A DNA stretch of 64,000 bases from Aphelocoma coerulescens (lineage: Eukaryota > Chordata > Aves > Passeriformes > Corvidae). Shown here in pieces: positions 14,301 to 27,900 of the stretch. Below the pieces are notes generated by a model. The model was not told where the DNA came from. It did no database searches and saw nothing but the letters and a program-made list of their open reading frames with translations. The position numbers and the translations under genes are program-made. Position 1 is the first letter of the stretch; each line of letters opens with the position of its first letter. The stretch spans positions 11,856,031-11,920,030 of the forward strand of contig NC_091019.1 of NCBI RefSeq assembly GCF_041296385.1, written 5' to 3'.

Positions 14301-15407
14301 TAAGAAAAGGTTTGGGCTCTGTCGATACTGAGGGCATGAAGTGAGTAAGTCTGTGTCCACATCTGAGCAGGGTGTTAAAAGTCTTCGGTTCATGACACCA
14401 GAGATAAGGAGGGAAATATAATTGGGAGCTTTTCCTCTGCTAATGGAGAAGAAGTGCAGGTCCAAGTGGGCATGAAGTGTCTCCCCAGGGAGAGTTATTT
14501 AGCTTCAGATATGAGTTCAGATACAAGAAATTACAGTAGGGACTGAGACAAACTGTCAGCCCTTAACAGGGAAGGATGCAATGACAGCGAGTAATTCTCT
14601 GAAATGCTTTCTGTTAATTACAGTTTAGCATATTGGCATCTCCCAGTGCGATATAATGTGAAAACAACATCCTGCCAAACTTCACTGTCTGTTCTTTATT
14701 GATCCTCTCCTCAGTTCCTCTATGTGCCCACTCTTTGTCACTGTTTTCCATTTTTATTTTTCTTCCTATCACTCATCTTCATTTTCCTTAATTCAGTTTC
14801 TTAATTCAGGGCACCAGCATGCAGAAAACTCTCCTGAGTTTTTCCATGTAGGAAACAGATATTTGTGAACCAGTTTTATGGTTGCCTAACTGAAAGAGCA
14901 TCACTGGTAGCCTGAGAAGGATGAGTGCCAGAGCAAGTAATAAAACATTTTGCTGCTGCTTATATTTGAATTACCAAGTTGTGTGCCTGAAATTCTGACT
15001 TTAAAGTACTCACAGGGAGTTCATTCTTCTTTGAGCACACTGGTATCAGTCTACAGCATGGTGTCAAATCAAAGTAGTTTTTCTTATCTTTCTTGTATAA
15101 ACAAGTGCACAGCTCATTTCTCCTTTCCTCTCAGCCATGTTTCAGGCAGAGTCAAATTTTATTTTCATACCCAGCTGCAAATCATTGGCCTTTGGCAGTA
15201 TGGAGGATAAAATACATCAAAACCAGATAGTACCACTGGTATCCGAATCTGCATATCTGGTACCTGTAAAATAAACAAGCCATGACAGAAAAATTTGGGA
15301 TAAGGAAGGCAAGACTTTTGAAGTTAATATGCATCAAATTCACCGGGGGCTAGTACCTTTTTAAATTTTGCCTTGAATTCCCTGTCCCAAAATATATGAC
15401 ATCTTTC

Positions 15408-15433
15408 TTTTTTTTTTTTTTTTTTTTTTTTTT
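15408..15433. repeat. 26-base poly-T run
   Basis: This is an uninterrupted run of 26 T within the large SPON1 intron, the longest homopolymer in the window. It could be the A tail of a minus-strand retroposed sequence, but I saw no recognisable body next to it. Its length is likely polymorphic and prone to sequencing error. Confidence 0.9.
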
Positions 15434-18400
15434 GTTTTAGTGGGCTGTACTCATTATTCCTTTATTCCTTTTATTTCAAATCTGGACATCACTATTGAGA
15501 CACAAAAGAAGTATTTGAATTGCAATTCTTGTTTCTAATCAGTCTTTTGTATTCCCTGTAAACCAGGGAGGCACGTAGACCTCTGCAACACTGTGGAACC
15601 TGAAATTCTGTGTACATGTACAGCCTACCACTGATAAATACAAACATGGGTCCCATACAGGATGGAAATTATTCTCCAGTATGTAAATTTAAAGTTTAGT
15701 AGGTCAACCTATAGCAAATATATTTCAATGCAAAAATTCAAGGTGTTTCATCTTGGTGAACAGGTGAGAGTACCTGACATCTAAAAAGGTTAGCTTTCTC
15801 TGAAGTATACACAAGAATTTTCTTACTTCTCTCTCATTTTATTTTTTTTCTTTGATGCAAAAACGTCTTCTTTCCAACCTTTTTACTTTTCCATTACCTT
15901 TCCATTACCTTTCCATTCCTAGTTACAACCGATGTGCCCTGAAGTGAGGCGTTTTTCTTTACTATAATTCTGAACTATCTGAAGTTTAGAGAGCTATGCT
16001 TTCCTTCCTTAGTGTCTCTCCTGTTTCCATTTCACCTCTCCGTGCTGTCTGTGTGAGTAGCCATGGTCCTGTGGTTTCCCAGTGCCTCGGGGCTGTGCCC
16101 AGATTTACTCTTTTTCTCCCCCATTTAAGCAGCTCTTTTCCATTTATTTAGAGATTACCTGAGAACGATCCAGTAAGCACTTGTGAAGCTTAGCATAGAA
16201 GGAGGCCTATTCCTTTATAATTCCCATGGATGGAAGTATTTAGTCCAAAGTTTATAAATTAGTAAGGTTCCCTCATCATCCCCTAAAATTATCCCATCAA
16301 CCTCTTTCCATTTCAGGTTTTGCATACCTGTGATATCTTTTCTCTGACTACAGAGATGTTAGGGCTGTTTTTCTTGGCTTGCATGGAGGGTATTATCAGA
16401 AAATGGGACAGCATATTCCCAAGTATGGGTTTTTAGCATTACTTAGATAATGTGACTTAAACTGTTCCAGAAATCAAAGAGTAATCTACAGAAAGCTGGT
16501 GGAAAAGAAAAACTGTTCTGATCCAAAGTAAGTCTGAGTTGACAGATCATACAAGCTGGAGGGGAAAATGCTGACATACTTGGTTGCATTTTCCTTCCTT
16601 TATTCTTGAATAAAAGCTCTTTCAATCTTCCAGAATTCTTCTCTCACAATTTGACAAAAAATGTTCGGCGTACATTTTGATCCTGCAGTGGATTTGCTCT
16701 GATCAATAAGTTTCCATTACAGCATTTGGGAATTGAAAGCCAGGCCACAGATGTGTCTATTTGAGGTTTCTGTGTTGGTTTGCTTATCATTTTACTTTTT
16801 ATTTTATATAAATTTTTAACTTTTGCACTCTTTTTTCTTACTTTGCTGTAAATTGCTTCTGCTCCTGTGCCAGTAAAACTTTCCTGCCTTAAAACAGCCT
16901 CCACACTTAGATCACTGAATGATGTGATGTTGTTAGATGTTGTTAGAGAGAGAACATCCTCAGTCAGAATTGGAACTCCTTGCTCTCTTCTGAAATGTAA
17001 GAAAATAACGCCATCTCCTTGTCTTATTCTTCAGTGTTAAACAGCTCCATTTATTGTGGCTGTAAGCACCTAATTCACAGTCCTTCAGTTCCTGAGGTGT
17101 TTACATACTCGAATACTTAGGAGTGACATTACTGTATGGATAAAAATATAACCAACAACCCCATGTTTTCATAAGGATGAGTGGACCTCTCTCAGGCAAC
17201 AGATTGCAACTAAACCATATCGAAACTTCCATAATTTAGTTGTTTCCCTGCCTGTTTAATCAATAAAGGCCTGATCTTCAAGCATAACTTTTAAGTCAGC
17301 CACACAGGCATATGCTCAGCCAAATAAAGGGTATCACCCCAAGGACTGGAAATGTCTGGGTTTGATTCTGCTTTCCCCTGGTGAGATTTGAATGTTGACG
17401 CCTCCCTCTGAATGTAAAATTCAAACCAGCAACCACTATCACACAGCACATTCTTCCAGCTCAAGCCTTGCTGTTCTGCATGGAATAGTTGAATAATTAT
17501 TAGCCAGAGAAAGAAAGCAATCACCAGGATTTTCCCCTTAAGAAAAGGGAGGAGAGACAGCAGAGCTTTCTGGAGGGAATTAATCTCTAAAATGTTTGGC
17601 AAACAGTGAGGTAACAACTTTGTAAGATGGGGAGGGGGGTATGTGTGGAATGGGTACAGATCAGCTGCATGTTCTCATTAATTAGCTAATTAATTAATTA
17701 ATAATCAATGGCTTTTTCCCTTTCCTAGCTGCCTGGGAATAGATACTGTTCCTGGAGAACAGAAATGTCTTGCTCTATTTCCAGGTTTTTAACTTCTTTT
17801 TTTTAAACACCTTTACAGAACTTAAAACAGAATGCATGAATTAGGTATTTTTGAAAAGAAAACACTTATATTTGTCTCCTTTTTTTCACTGTTATTTACT
17901 GAATTCAACTTAAAACCCACAAAGCTGCTGTTCAACCAAAGATGCACTTTTAAAGTAAATTATAATTTACTTACATCTAGTTGAAATTGATTTTCTATTA
18001 CTTGCTTCATTTCTCTGCACTGGAAATAGGAGAAAATTGCAACATTTGCATTAAATTAAAAATAGATGAAGTAGTTCTTTACAATCAAAGTTTCAAGTAG
18101 ACATTTCTTTTTGTGATGTCCTCTAAAATAAATGTTATTTGAGGAATCTGTTTTTAAGATTTTCAGACAATCTAATAGAATTAATCTTATTTTTTAGGAT
18201 TTATGTAATTGATCTGTATACCTCTCTGTCTGGAGATTTTGAGAAATTAATTTACCAGTTCAACTGTATGAATTATCTATTTCTCTCTTAGCTGCATACG
18301 TGGATAAAAAATATGTGCACATAAGCCACAACTAAAGCTGGCACTTTTCTTTTAATAAGACCTATATTAAAAAAATACAGGCTGTAATCAAAATCAGTAT

Positions 18401-21400
18401 CTTGTTGTGCTACCGACATTTGGAGTGATTTGTTTTGGAGAGATTAATGTGTACACTGTTGGAGAAAAAAGAAACAGATGTACAGAGTGGATTTGTGGCC
18501 TTGATCAGTGATTTTACTGGAGCAAAAAAAAGATTTTTCTATCTTTCTGTTTAAATGTTGCCTCAGATTTTGGTAAAACCAAGCTGCTTATTCCCTTGTA
18601 TCATGTTTTAATGTTGAGACAGTCCACTGCAGTTATTTATTATAAACGCCAAGGTTCAAATAATTGTGCAGCTTATGCCAGTTAACATTTTTGAAGGCAT
18701 GTCAGATAGTGCTGATATGTGCTGAAATCACGTGACAGCAGCCCAGGTCTGAGCCAACTGAGCCTGGCAGGACAAAAAGAGCAGAGAAGATGCCAATGTG
18801 CAGCCTCAGACAAGGTTTGTCCCCAGCACGAGCTCAGAGTGCCCAGCACAACCTCACACCAACACCTCTGCTGCCAAATCTTGCCTCAGCTGCTGCTTGA
18901 CTGCACCAAAATGAAACCACCTTTACTGCCTACATGTACCTTAAATGACCTTCCCATAGAGCTGCTTTCACTTGCTGTAGGCAATGCTGCACTTTTTGTA
19001 GGGCCAGAAAGTGTTTGTTCAGAGTCTGTAGAGTTTGTTTAGGTGTTTAGGAAACCCACACATCTTTGCTGGTCCATTAATTGTGTCAGCAGGACATGGA
19101 CACACCCAGGGATCCTGTCTCACTTACTGGCTCAGTGTGGACACACCAGCACACCAAACCCAATTAGAAATCCTCCCTCTGTTTTCCTCTGGAGCCAGAT
19201 GTTTGCTGTGTCTCACTTGGAATCCCAGTGGCAGCGCTGAGCGCTGGTCTCTACTAAATTTTAATCAGCATTGAGAGGGGAAGATTCAAATCAATGCACC
19301 TTTCAGCTTTGATAACAGAGATGAAAAATAATGAAGCACCCAGAGCTCTGCAGACTGGAGACCTGACAATGTCTCTAAGTTAATTCTGTGAATTAGTCTT
19401 CCTAGAACATCTTATTAAGGATTGCTAGAACTATTCACAAGTACCACACCAAATTCCTCAGAGCTTGCAAACTAAAATGCATTGGAAAATTTCTACCAGT
19501 TCCTATCCATCCACTTAAAATATTTGAAATTGTGCCATAATTTATTTTAAAATATTATGAGGTCACCAAAGTTTAGCTTTGCATTAGTTGAGTAAATTTG
19601 GTGCTGGTTGCTCGTTTTCAGTTGATGTAACCCTTGTGCTGTCCCATTAGGAGAGATGAAATTATTTCCTGGCTTGCCATGCAATAAATAAGTAGCTGCC
19701 CATAAATAGGTGATATTGGTATCAGAATGTAATTTATAAAAATGTGCAATAGAAATGAGTAAATTATTCTGTTGCTCAATTAATCAAATCCTCAGATTAC
19801 CCAACTGAGATTTTTTAAAACCCAACAAAACCCCACATTTGAACATGCACACTTGTGTTTGGGTTTAAATGGCATTCAGAAGGGCAAAATACAGATGTAC
19901 TGCAATTAACGAGCTGTAATGGGCATTGTCTACATTTTATTTGTTGCTGTCTCCAAAGGGATAAGGAAAGCTCATATCATAGTCCTTTAATCATCTCTGC
20001 ACTGGATATCATTAATATTTGGTTATACAAATTGCATATAAACACTGTTCCACCTAATGATTTGAAAAATAAACCATGCATGGATAATTTTTTTCTTGTG
20101 TGACTAAGAGTCAGCAGAGGGTTATATAGAAGTAAGGAAGATTATTATTTATTGCTCCTTCTTATATTCCTTATAATGCTTGTTTTTCATGCATACTTCT
20201 TAGACATTTTCTCCTAGGTGAATACTGCATTTATCTGCTTTCCACTTCCTCTGTACTTTTAAAATGGTAAAGTTTGTGCATTTTCTTGCCTTCCAAGTTT
20301 TTATATCCTTCCATAGCTGCATTTAACCCCTTGAACACCTTACGGTGTGCCTGTGGTGAATTACCTTTAAGTTTCTTTCAATAAGAAAGGTGAGTGGAGT
20401 TAACTCTTTGTTACAAAGTAACAGCATCACTCCATAGAGTAAAGTGAACGGCATGAACAGCTCGAAAAGAGTATCTGATTTCAAATTGGTACAATGTGAA
20501 TGTGCTAAGGTAGAGCCCCACTATTGCCTGAAGAGGGCTTTAATGAACTTTTAGGGATTCCTGTGGGCAAAAATAGCTTATGTTGTTAATTGCTGCTAAT
20601 AGCTTGCAACAACAAAAGGTTTCTGACCACAGTGGTGTGATCATTGCTTGGTACGTGGTTGGGCAGTCAGCCAAAAACCCCAAACCAGTCATTGCCTTTA
20701 GAGCAGCAATGTCACAGTGCCTGACCTACTCTGAATTCACAATTACATCGTTCCCGCCAGCAGCAGCTGCATCCAGGGAAGCAAAACTTCCAGCAAAGAA
20801 ATAATGACATTTGCACAGGCCCATCTCATTGATAACAAATCATCACGAACAACGAAAAATAAAAGGAAATAAAATTGCTGGCAGCTAAGGCATGAAAAAT
20901 TGAAACAAGGAATAGGCTGATGAATTGTCTGAGTTGCAAATTCGTTCTCAGTGACTTGCCATTGTAATGAGTGAAATGTGGTTATATTTGACACCTCATT
21001 GGATTTATGTTATCCTAAAAGAAAATACCTTTTTTTTTCCTGAAGAGTTATGATGTGCTTTTCTCTTGACAGATGAGTTGATTTAAATGTTGAGATGCTT
21101 GAAAGTATTTTTTAAATTCCCTAAGTGGCTCTCTCCAGCTCCAGCTACGCTGTTACAAGAATAAAAGTTGTAATGCTGTATTGTATGGGCTGTATTTTCC
21201 CTTCAACAGGCGCTCTGGGAATATTTTAAAATGGTTTGTGTGAGGTATGTCTTGTCTATACTTAAACCCCTGCATGCTAAGTATGAAGATTGAAATTTTC
21301 ATGGCAAGCTAGAGGAAAATACAAAGTTTTACTTGTGTTTAGGATGTTATAATAGCTGTTTATTGATTGAGGTCTTGTATTGCCATCCTTTGGAAAAATG

Positions 21401-21895
21401 ACTTGACAACCAATGAGTGGAAAAACTCCTCCAAATCTGTCCGAGTTTAATGAATGCACAGAAATCTCAGTGTCCCTGTGATTGCTTGGTAACATCTGGT
21501 AGCTCATTATTTCTTCAGAAACTGACCTTATCTGAGATGCCATAAATGGATGAGCACAAATTCTGCAGAGGCCACAGTGAAATCCAATGAAATGCAGGGA
21601 GAACTAAATCAGAATGCAGAGCTCAGGCTGATGTGGGAGACACTTTTGGATTAAAGCTTTCTGGAATGAAAAACAATCTCTAATAGTTAAAAGTGAGCTG
21701 TTCTGGTGAAACTGCAGGAGGAAGTAGAAGAAGGCTGCACATGTGAATTGGTATTTGAACCCCATATCACAGCTGGCAGAATCACTCTTGCAAGACATAA
21801 TCAGGACCTGAATTTATAGAATACATAAATAGATGGGAATTGGAAACCCTCATTCTTATCACAATAATGATGTTTTCCTTACATTAATTACAAGT

Positions 21896-21913
21896 AAAAA
21901 AAAAAAAAAAAAA
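21896..21913. repeat. 18-base poly-A run
   Basis: This is an uninterrupted run of 18 A in the large SPON1 intron. No retroposed gene body was recognised upstream of it. Confidence 0.9.
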
Positions 21914-24900
21914 TCTTGAAGCCCTAAAACTAAAAAATGGTCAAATTCAAGCTGATTTTCTTAGAAACTAACTTCTTTAGAGTAAAAGCGTTCTCAGGAA
22001 ATATAATAAAGGGCAAAAGAAGCCAGTTCTCAGAGGAGAAATACCTTACATGTGGCAGAAAGGAAAGTACTTCAATTAAAATAAAAATCTTTTTCATATT
22101 AATGTACTCAAGTTTTGGATGAGATCTTTTGTCATAGCTGTGTGGCAAAAATGCTTCCTCACAGGATGCTATGCAGTGATGATGCTTTGTCTTTAAAAAA
22201 CTCAGGTTTCACAGTCAACTCCTCAGAACAGGAGTGCAATCTTTAAAAAATAGTATTTCTGGCTTTAGATTTTCAATAGATCTAGTTAGACATAAGCTTT
22301 GGAAGTACCAATTAATACTCCCAGAACTTTCTAGGCATTCTCTGGTACTCACTACTGCCAAAAGATACAGCAAGAAAAACAAAGATATGATGTTCTGGTA
22401 GCTCTGATCTTTTGAATGTAATCTTTTATGAATGTGGATGTACAATTGGAGCCTTAGAAGTCATACTAACTTGATGATATGCATCCCAGGAATTTAAAAT
22501 AATGATGGCCTGCAAAGATTTCTGTTGCTTTCCCCCAGATATATTCTATAAAGTAGGTGGTTTTTATTCTTGCAAGGCAGCATTTTGTGTCAGTGGTGCC
22601 ACTGCAGCATGGGTCGTTACTTTTTATTTTTTGTAAATCTCTGGAGGGTTCTTTTTCCCCCCAGGAATCCTTATCTCTCTTGTCATCTGCCACTGTCACA
22701 TTATGCTGTCTGTCCTAAAATGAGGTAAAAGCCAATATCTGTCAATTCTGCTGTAAACTGAGTTTGCTTCCACAAAATGACAGTATGGTACCAGGAAACA
22801 TTTTCAAAGTTTGGAGATTTCGTGTACAAAACGACAGGAATGAGGAGGCCAGACAGAGTCTCTTGTTTCTATGGCAACACAATGATGTGTCTGGCTCAGC
22901 TATTTTCTTTTTTTATGATTTTATAGATAACTGGGATTCATCCAGTGAAGTTTAATATTGTCAAAAATAGAATCCTAACCCCCAATCTAATCAGAAACAG
23001 TAATGCATAGAGGACAATCCAATATAAAAAACCAAAATACAGGGAAAAAGTCAGGTGTGACTTTTGATAACCTGGGGGAAAATACATAAATTTCTCTGGA
23101 GCTGTGAAATAGTTCTGAGTGCTCCAGCTCTGCATTTGGCTAATGGTTAAACTGTATTTCATGTCAGCAAATTTCCTGTGGTACATCCTTCCTTCCTGCT
23201 GCATCTTATTCCTTCACACTGTTGGTGTCCTGTCCTACAGACCCCAAACCCTCAGGGGACCCCCACTTGCCTGACTTTAGAAGGTTTAGTTGTGTCCCTA
23301 AACTCCTTACAGCTGGATGCAGGAGAAATTTATGTAGAATGAACAGATAATCCATCAGCAAACCTAATCAAAGCACATTTGCTAAAAGGCTTTGACTTCA
23401 GAATGAAAGCTTTCATGTAAGAATTGGATCTAAGTTGTATTTTTCTTTTTCATCTTGAAAAAATAAAGTCTATTTAGTGTTTTAGAGTTTCTTTAAATAC
23501 AGATTCTATTTTTTCCCACAAAGTAGAAATATTTGTTATACCAAACCCAAAAATCTCAGAAGATACATCTCAGAGATAACACATTTTTTAAAAATCCATA
23601 TAAAATTATAGGCATTTTTATTTGAGATGGAGGAGATTGGGCTCAAAGTGCATGTATATATTTGGATAATTAATATAAGAAAAAATCTTTTAATGATATG
23701 AATTTCCATTCTGTTGATATGTCAGGAACTTGAATGAGTAAATCCAAGAACATACGCTGCCCTCACAACCCAGTTGCTCTGTTTTAATGTCTCTACAGAG
23801 CTCCATTTAAATGAGAAATTAACTCAGTCTTATTTTTTCACAGACATCAGGACAAAACACTGCTGAGTTGTATTTTAGCAGCTCAAGGCTGCAAATTTCT
23901 GCCTCTCTTGGTATCCATTCCCCTGCTTTTGTAGAGTACCCTGTTACCTGAATCCATGTCACCTGAGTGCCACTTATAATTATACACATTTACTAAGTGG
24001 TGACTAAAAAAAAAAAATAAATCCAAAAAATATATCATACTTACAAAAAAGAATTGTCTTAAGTGTAATGTGTATTACTGAGACCTAGGGAAACTTCATT
24101 GTCTGACAGATGGTCTGGCACCCACGTTAAGAAATTCATAATCCGATCTCAAGAAAAAGGAGTTCTAGGTAAGAACATATGTGTTTGTTGGAAAAGAAAA
24201 AAAATTGTATCGATCATTTTTTTGTCAGAGCAAGCACATATGGCAGTTCCATCTTCTGACACCATTTACCTTCTACTTAAAATTCAAATGTCACTAGGCA
24301 AGAAAAAATGTTGAGAATTAAAACATAGAAAAGAATTAACTAAGAACAATCGAACTTCATACTCGTTGTTCATGGAAATTAATGGCCATCCAGTTAAATC
24401 AAACTCCCTCATCCCATTCTGTCCTTGCTTTTTTTTCCTTTCTCGACATGTTCCTCCCATCGGTAGTTACAGTTTTATGATTATTTCCCAACCATCTGTT
24501 GCCTTTCCTTGAGCCAAAATAATTTCCCTTTATAATATTGTGAGTAATCACGTTAGCATCATTTCCATGCAATTTTACGTGTCCTTACCAATGCTGCCTC
24601 CTCATTCTTGTGTAAATACTCACTCAGTAACTGGGACAATTTGCCATTTCAATTTCTAGTGAGCAGAACTCTATTTGCAAAATTTCAACCTGCTGGTTGT
24701 TACCCCTTTGCATTGTTATTAATGAAATGATAATTAAACATTTACTCTAGTGCTCATCTCCAGACTCCAAAAGGCTTGTGCATGCTGGATGGAGAGAGAT
24801 GCTGAATGAACTGGAAGGTGCATTGTATTAATTACGGTGCTGGGCATCTTCAGAGATTGCACTGGGACTGGGGAAATGCAAAATGCAATTCCCATCTTAG

Positions 24901-27900
24901 GATATTTGCAAATTAAATGGTTTTGAGAAGTAAGACAGTATTACTTTAACATTCTTTAAAGGATTTTGAAGGAGTATCCATATTTTTAAGGTATTCCAAT
25001 CAATAGCCTCATGGTATTTTTTGTTAAAAGGAGATGTTTGCTGTAATCTAATATTCAGAATAGTTAAATTGAGAACAAATCAGAATTCATTGCTAACCAG
25101 TCTCATAAATAGATCTGTGCTGTTTATCTGATGCTGTTAACGGGAGAGGAGAGGATCAGACATCTGGCTGTGATGGTTCTTATGTCAGGCTGAAGAACTG
25201 CTCTGCCACTGCTGTTTCTCAGGCCAGGCAGGGTTTGCAGACCAGCCAGCTGAAAAAGGAGATAGATACAAAGCAAGTGCTCTTACAACATCCCGTGGGA
25301 TTTCCTTTGTAAATACAGCTGTAATTACTCCAGGCAGACAATTTGTAGCCTGAAAGCTCCTGGGAAATGAAGAAGAGATGTTTCCTGAATCCATCCAGTG
25401 ACTCCTGAAACATGGTTTGGTTGTAAATGTGATCTAATATGGAATTGTAAGTAATCTAAGAAGGCACACAGAGCTCTTCTAAGCAGGAGTAAATGTTGCT
25501 GGCACCATGTGGGACAACCACACCTTGTTTGTGACAGACTGCAAAGAACACACAAAAAAATCCACAGGTACATAAACTGCAGTCCTAACTTGAGGTACCT
25601 GAGAAGTTTTTGCAGGGTAGAAAACCTGCTCACATTTGTTCATCACATCATTAAGGTATGCCCATCGGTGAATGAAGATATTAAATCAAATAGCTGATGT
25701 GTTAATGAATAAATGTATCATTGTTACCTACATTAGCAATCCAGGCATGCTTAGAGGACAGTATGAAAATGCCTGAAACGTGTGCACGAAGTCCCTTCCT
25801 CTTGCAATGCTTTCTAAAAACACTCAGATTAATGATATTTTGGAGCAATGTTTGTTCTGACAAGTGGTTTAAATGCCAGTGGTAAAGATGTAACCCCCTA
25901 GTGCAATCTGTAATACCATATCCACCCCTTTCAGCTGGTTTTAGCAACATTCTTGTTTTAAAAGTTGACACACAGAAAGGTAAGAGGCTGTAATGTAGGG
26001 GGTTTCACAGTCCAAATACTAAATGTATAAGAAGTTTTCTGGCCTTCTTCATTCTTTCCTTATGAAATGAAATAGCCAAACTCTTACTGTCACCTCCACT
26101 GTTTTGGTGCTCAGAGAAACCAACAACTTGACATTAAAGTGCTTTCAACTTTTTATATGGATGTCAATCACATTTCATTGATTCAGTGCTCATATAATTG
26201 TAGCTTGCCTTTCCCTGGCCCTTTTGAGACGTGCACATGCTTAAATTATTCATAAGCTAAAGTTCTTACCTCCCTGCATTTAATCAGAACTAAAGATCCT
26301 CCTCCTCCTGTGCAACCTGAAATTCTGGGTTTATGTTTAGGTGTTGATCCCTGTGTGTAAAACTGTTGTCCATGCAGTGATACTAATTTCTATTACTTCA
26401 TAAATGGTTTTCTCAGTAATACATCATCTAAATACTGATCTGCCATCTGATTTGTTCTGTTAGTTGCAGACTTCTAAGAGTAGTTTCCATTCAATTATAG
26501 ATCTTAATTCTCTTCCTTTCCTTTATTTGAAGCTGCTTCACTTTTCAGGATGTTGTGACTTTAAAGTGTGTTCAATAAAACAGATATTGCGTAGGTGCTG
26601 CTGGTAGAAAGTTCAAGGGTGTGAAGTGTGTTTCCATGCTCACAGTGTTATTTGTATCAATAGCACAAGGTTCTAAAGATGAGTAAAGAGGAATGTTCAT
26701 CCTGGAAATTGTAGATGTGCTGCAGTGCAAGAAAAGGAAAGGAAGGATGTTGCTTTTGCTTACTAGAAGTAGAATGGAAAGTTCATTTAGTATTTCCAAA
26801 AATACTCTGTTTTCATGGTCATCTAGTCAGCTAAATTCTTAATTTTTAAAAAAAAATTGTGTTTTCCGATCATCAGGACCACTGAGACGAGAGCAATGGC
26901 AATGTGGTCCACGGTGCTTTCAACTCCCTGCCACCTCTGACAGGCATCAGCCTTAGAACAGTTTTTCTGTTTCCACTTTTTTCTTCCTATTTGAAAGGGC
27001 TACTGCATCATCCTGAACACAAGCGAGATCAGATCCTGAAATCAGGATCTAGGCTCTAAGAATGGGGTTAGGATGATTACACCTTAATAGCTCTGTGAAA
27101 AAATCTGGAGAGGTGTAAGCTATTTCAAACACCCTTACACTCCATATAGTTATTCAATCCATGGTATAGATCAGATTTTTTTCCCCCTGCATAAAATCTA
27201 TGAGACTGCTTGAATTAGAGTTTAATTTCAAAAGGGGCTACAATCTCAACCCTCTAAACAGTCTTATTTGTTGAGGTAGTTAGTACCAACAAAGAAAAGG
27301 GTGTATGCTCAGGCTGCCTTTTGCTTCTTCTTTCACTTGCTAATCACTTATTTTACTTTGCTGATCAAATATTAAACCAAAAGTATCCACAAAGTTTTAT
27401 TCTGCCAAATACTGTTTTTGCTATTTCTATTCAGCAACTCTACACAACCACCTTCCTTATGTGTGCTCTGTTACCTTTCTCATGGACCTCAGTAGAACAC
27501 AACAGTATTGACTCAACACTCAAAAATGTGTCTTGCAGCAACTTGAGTTTTCTGTTGGTTTGTCAAAGACTTTCTTTACCCCCACCCCCAGCAGCGATAG
27601 CAACTAGATTGTCACTTAGGAAGAAAACTTGTAAAGCAAAATCATGTTTGTGCTCTTTCAGCTTTAAAAAGGGAAACAAAAAAAAGAAACCAATAAAAAC
27701 CCACAATTCAAAACACCACATAGCACACACACACAAAAACGCAGAGGGAAAAAAAAAAGACCATTTTCTTACACTGCTCAGTATATGGCATCCCTATAGC
27801 TGGAGATCCTAATCATGGTAACAAAAATAAAATAGAACAGAAATGAAGAAAATGGAAAATATTAGGATGCAGGACGCTGCCTGGTACTTGCCTCACTCTG

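Noticed and set aside
27321..27812. 163-residue + strand open frame in the large intron
   Set aside because: Its second half is low-complexity Lys/His-rich translation of A- and CA-rich DNA. There is no domain, and no splice or promoter context.
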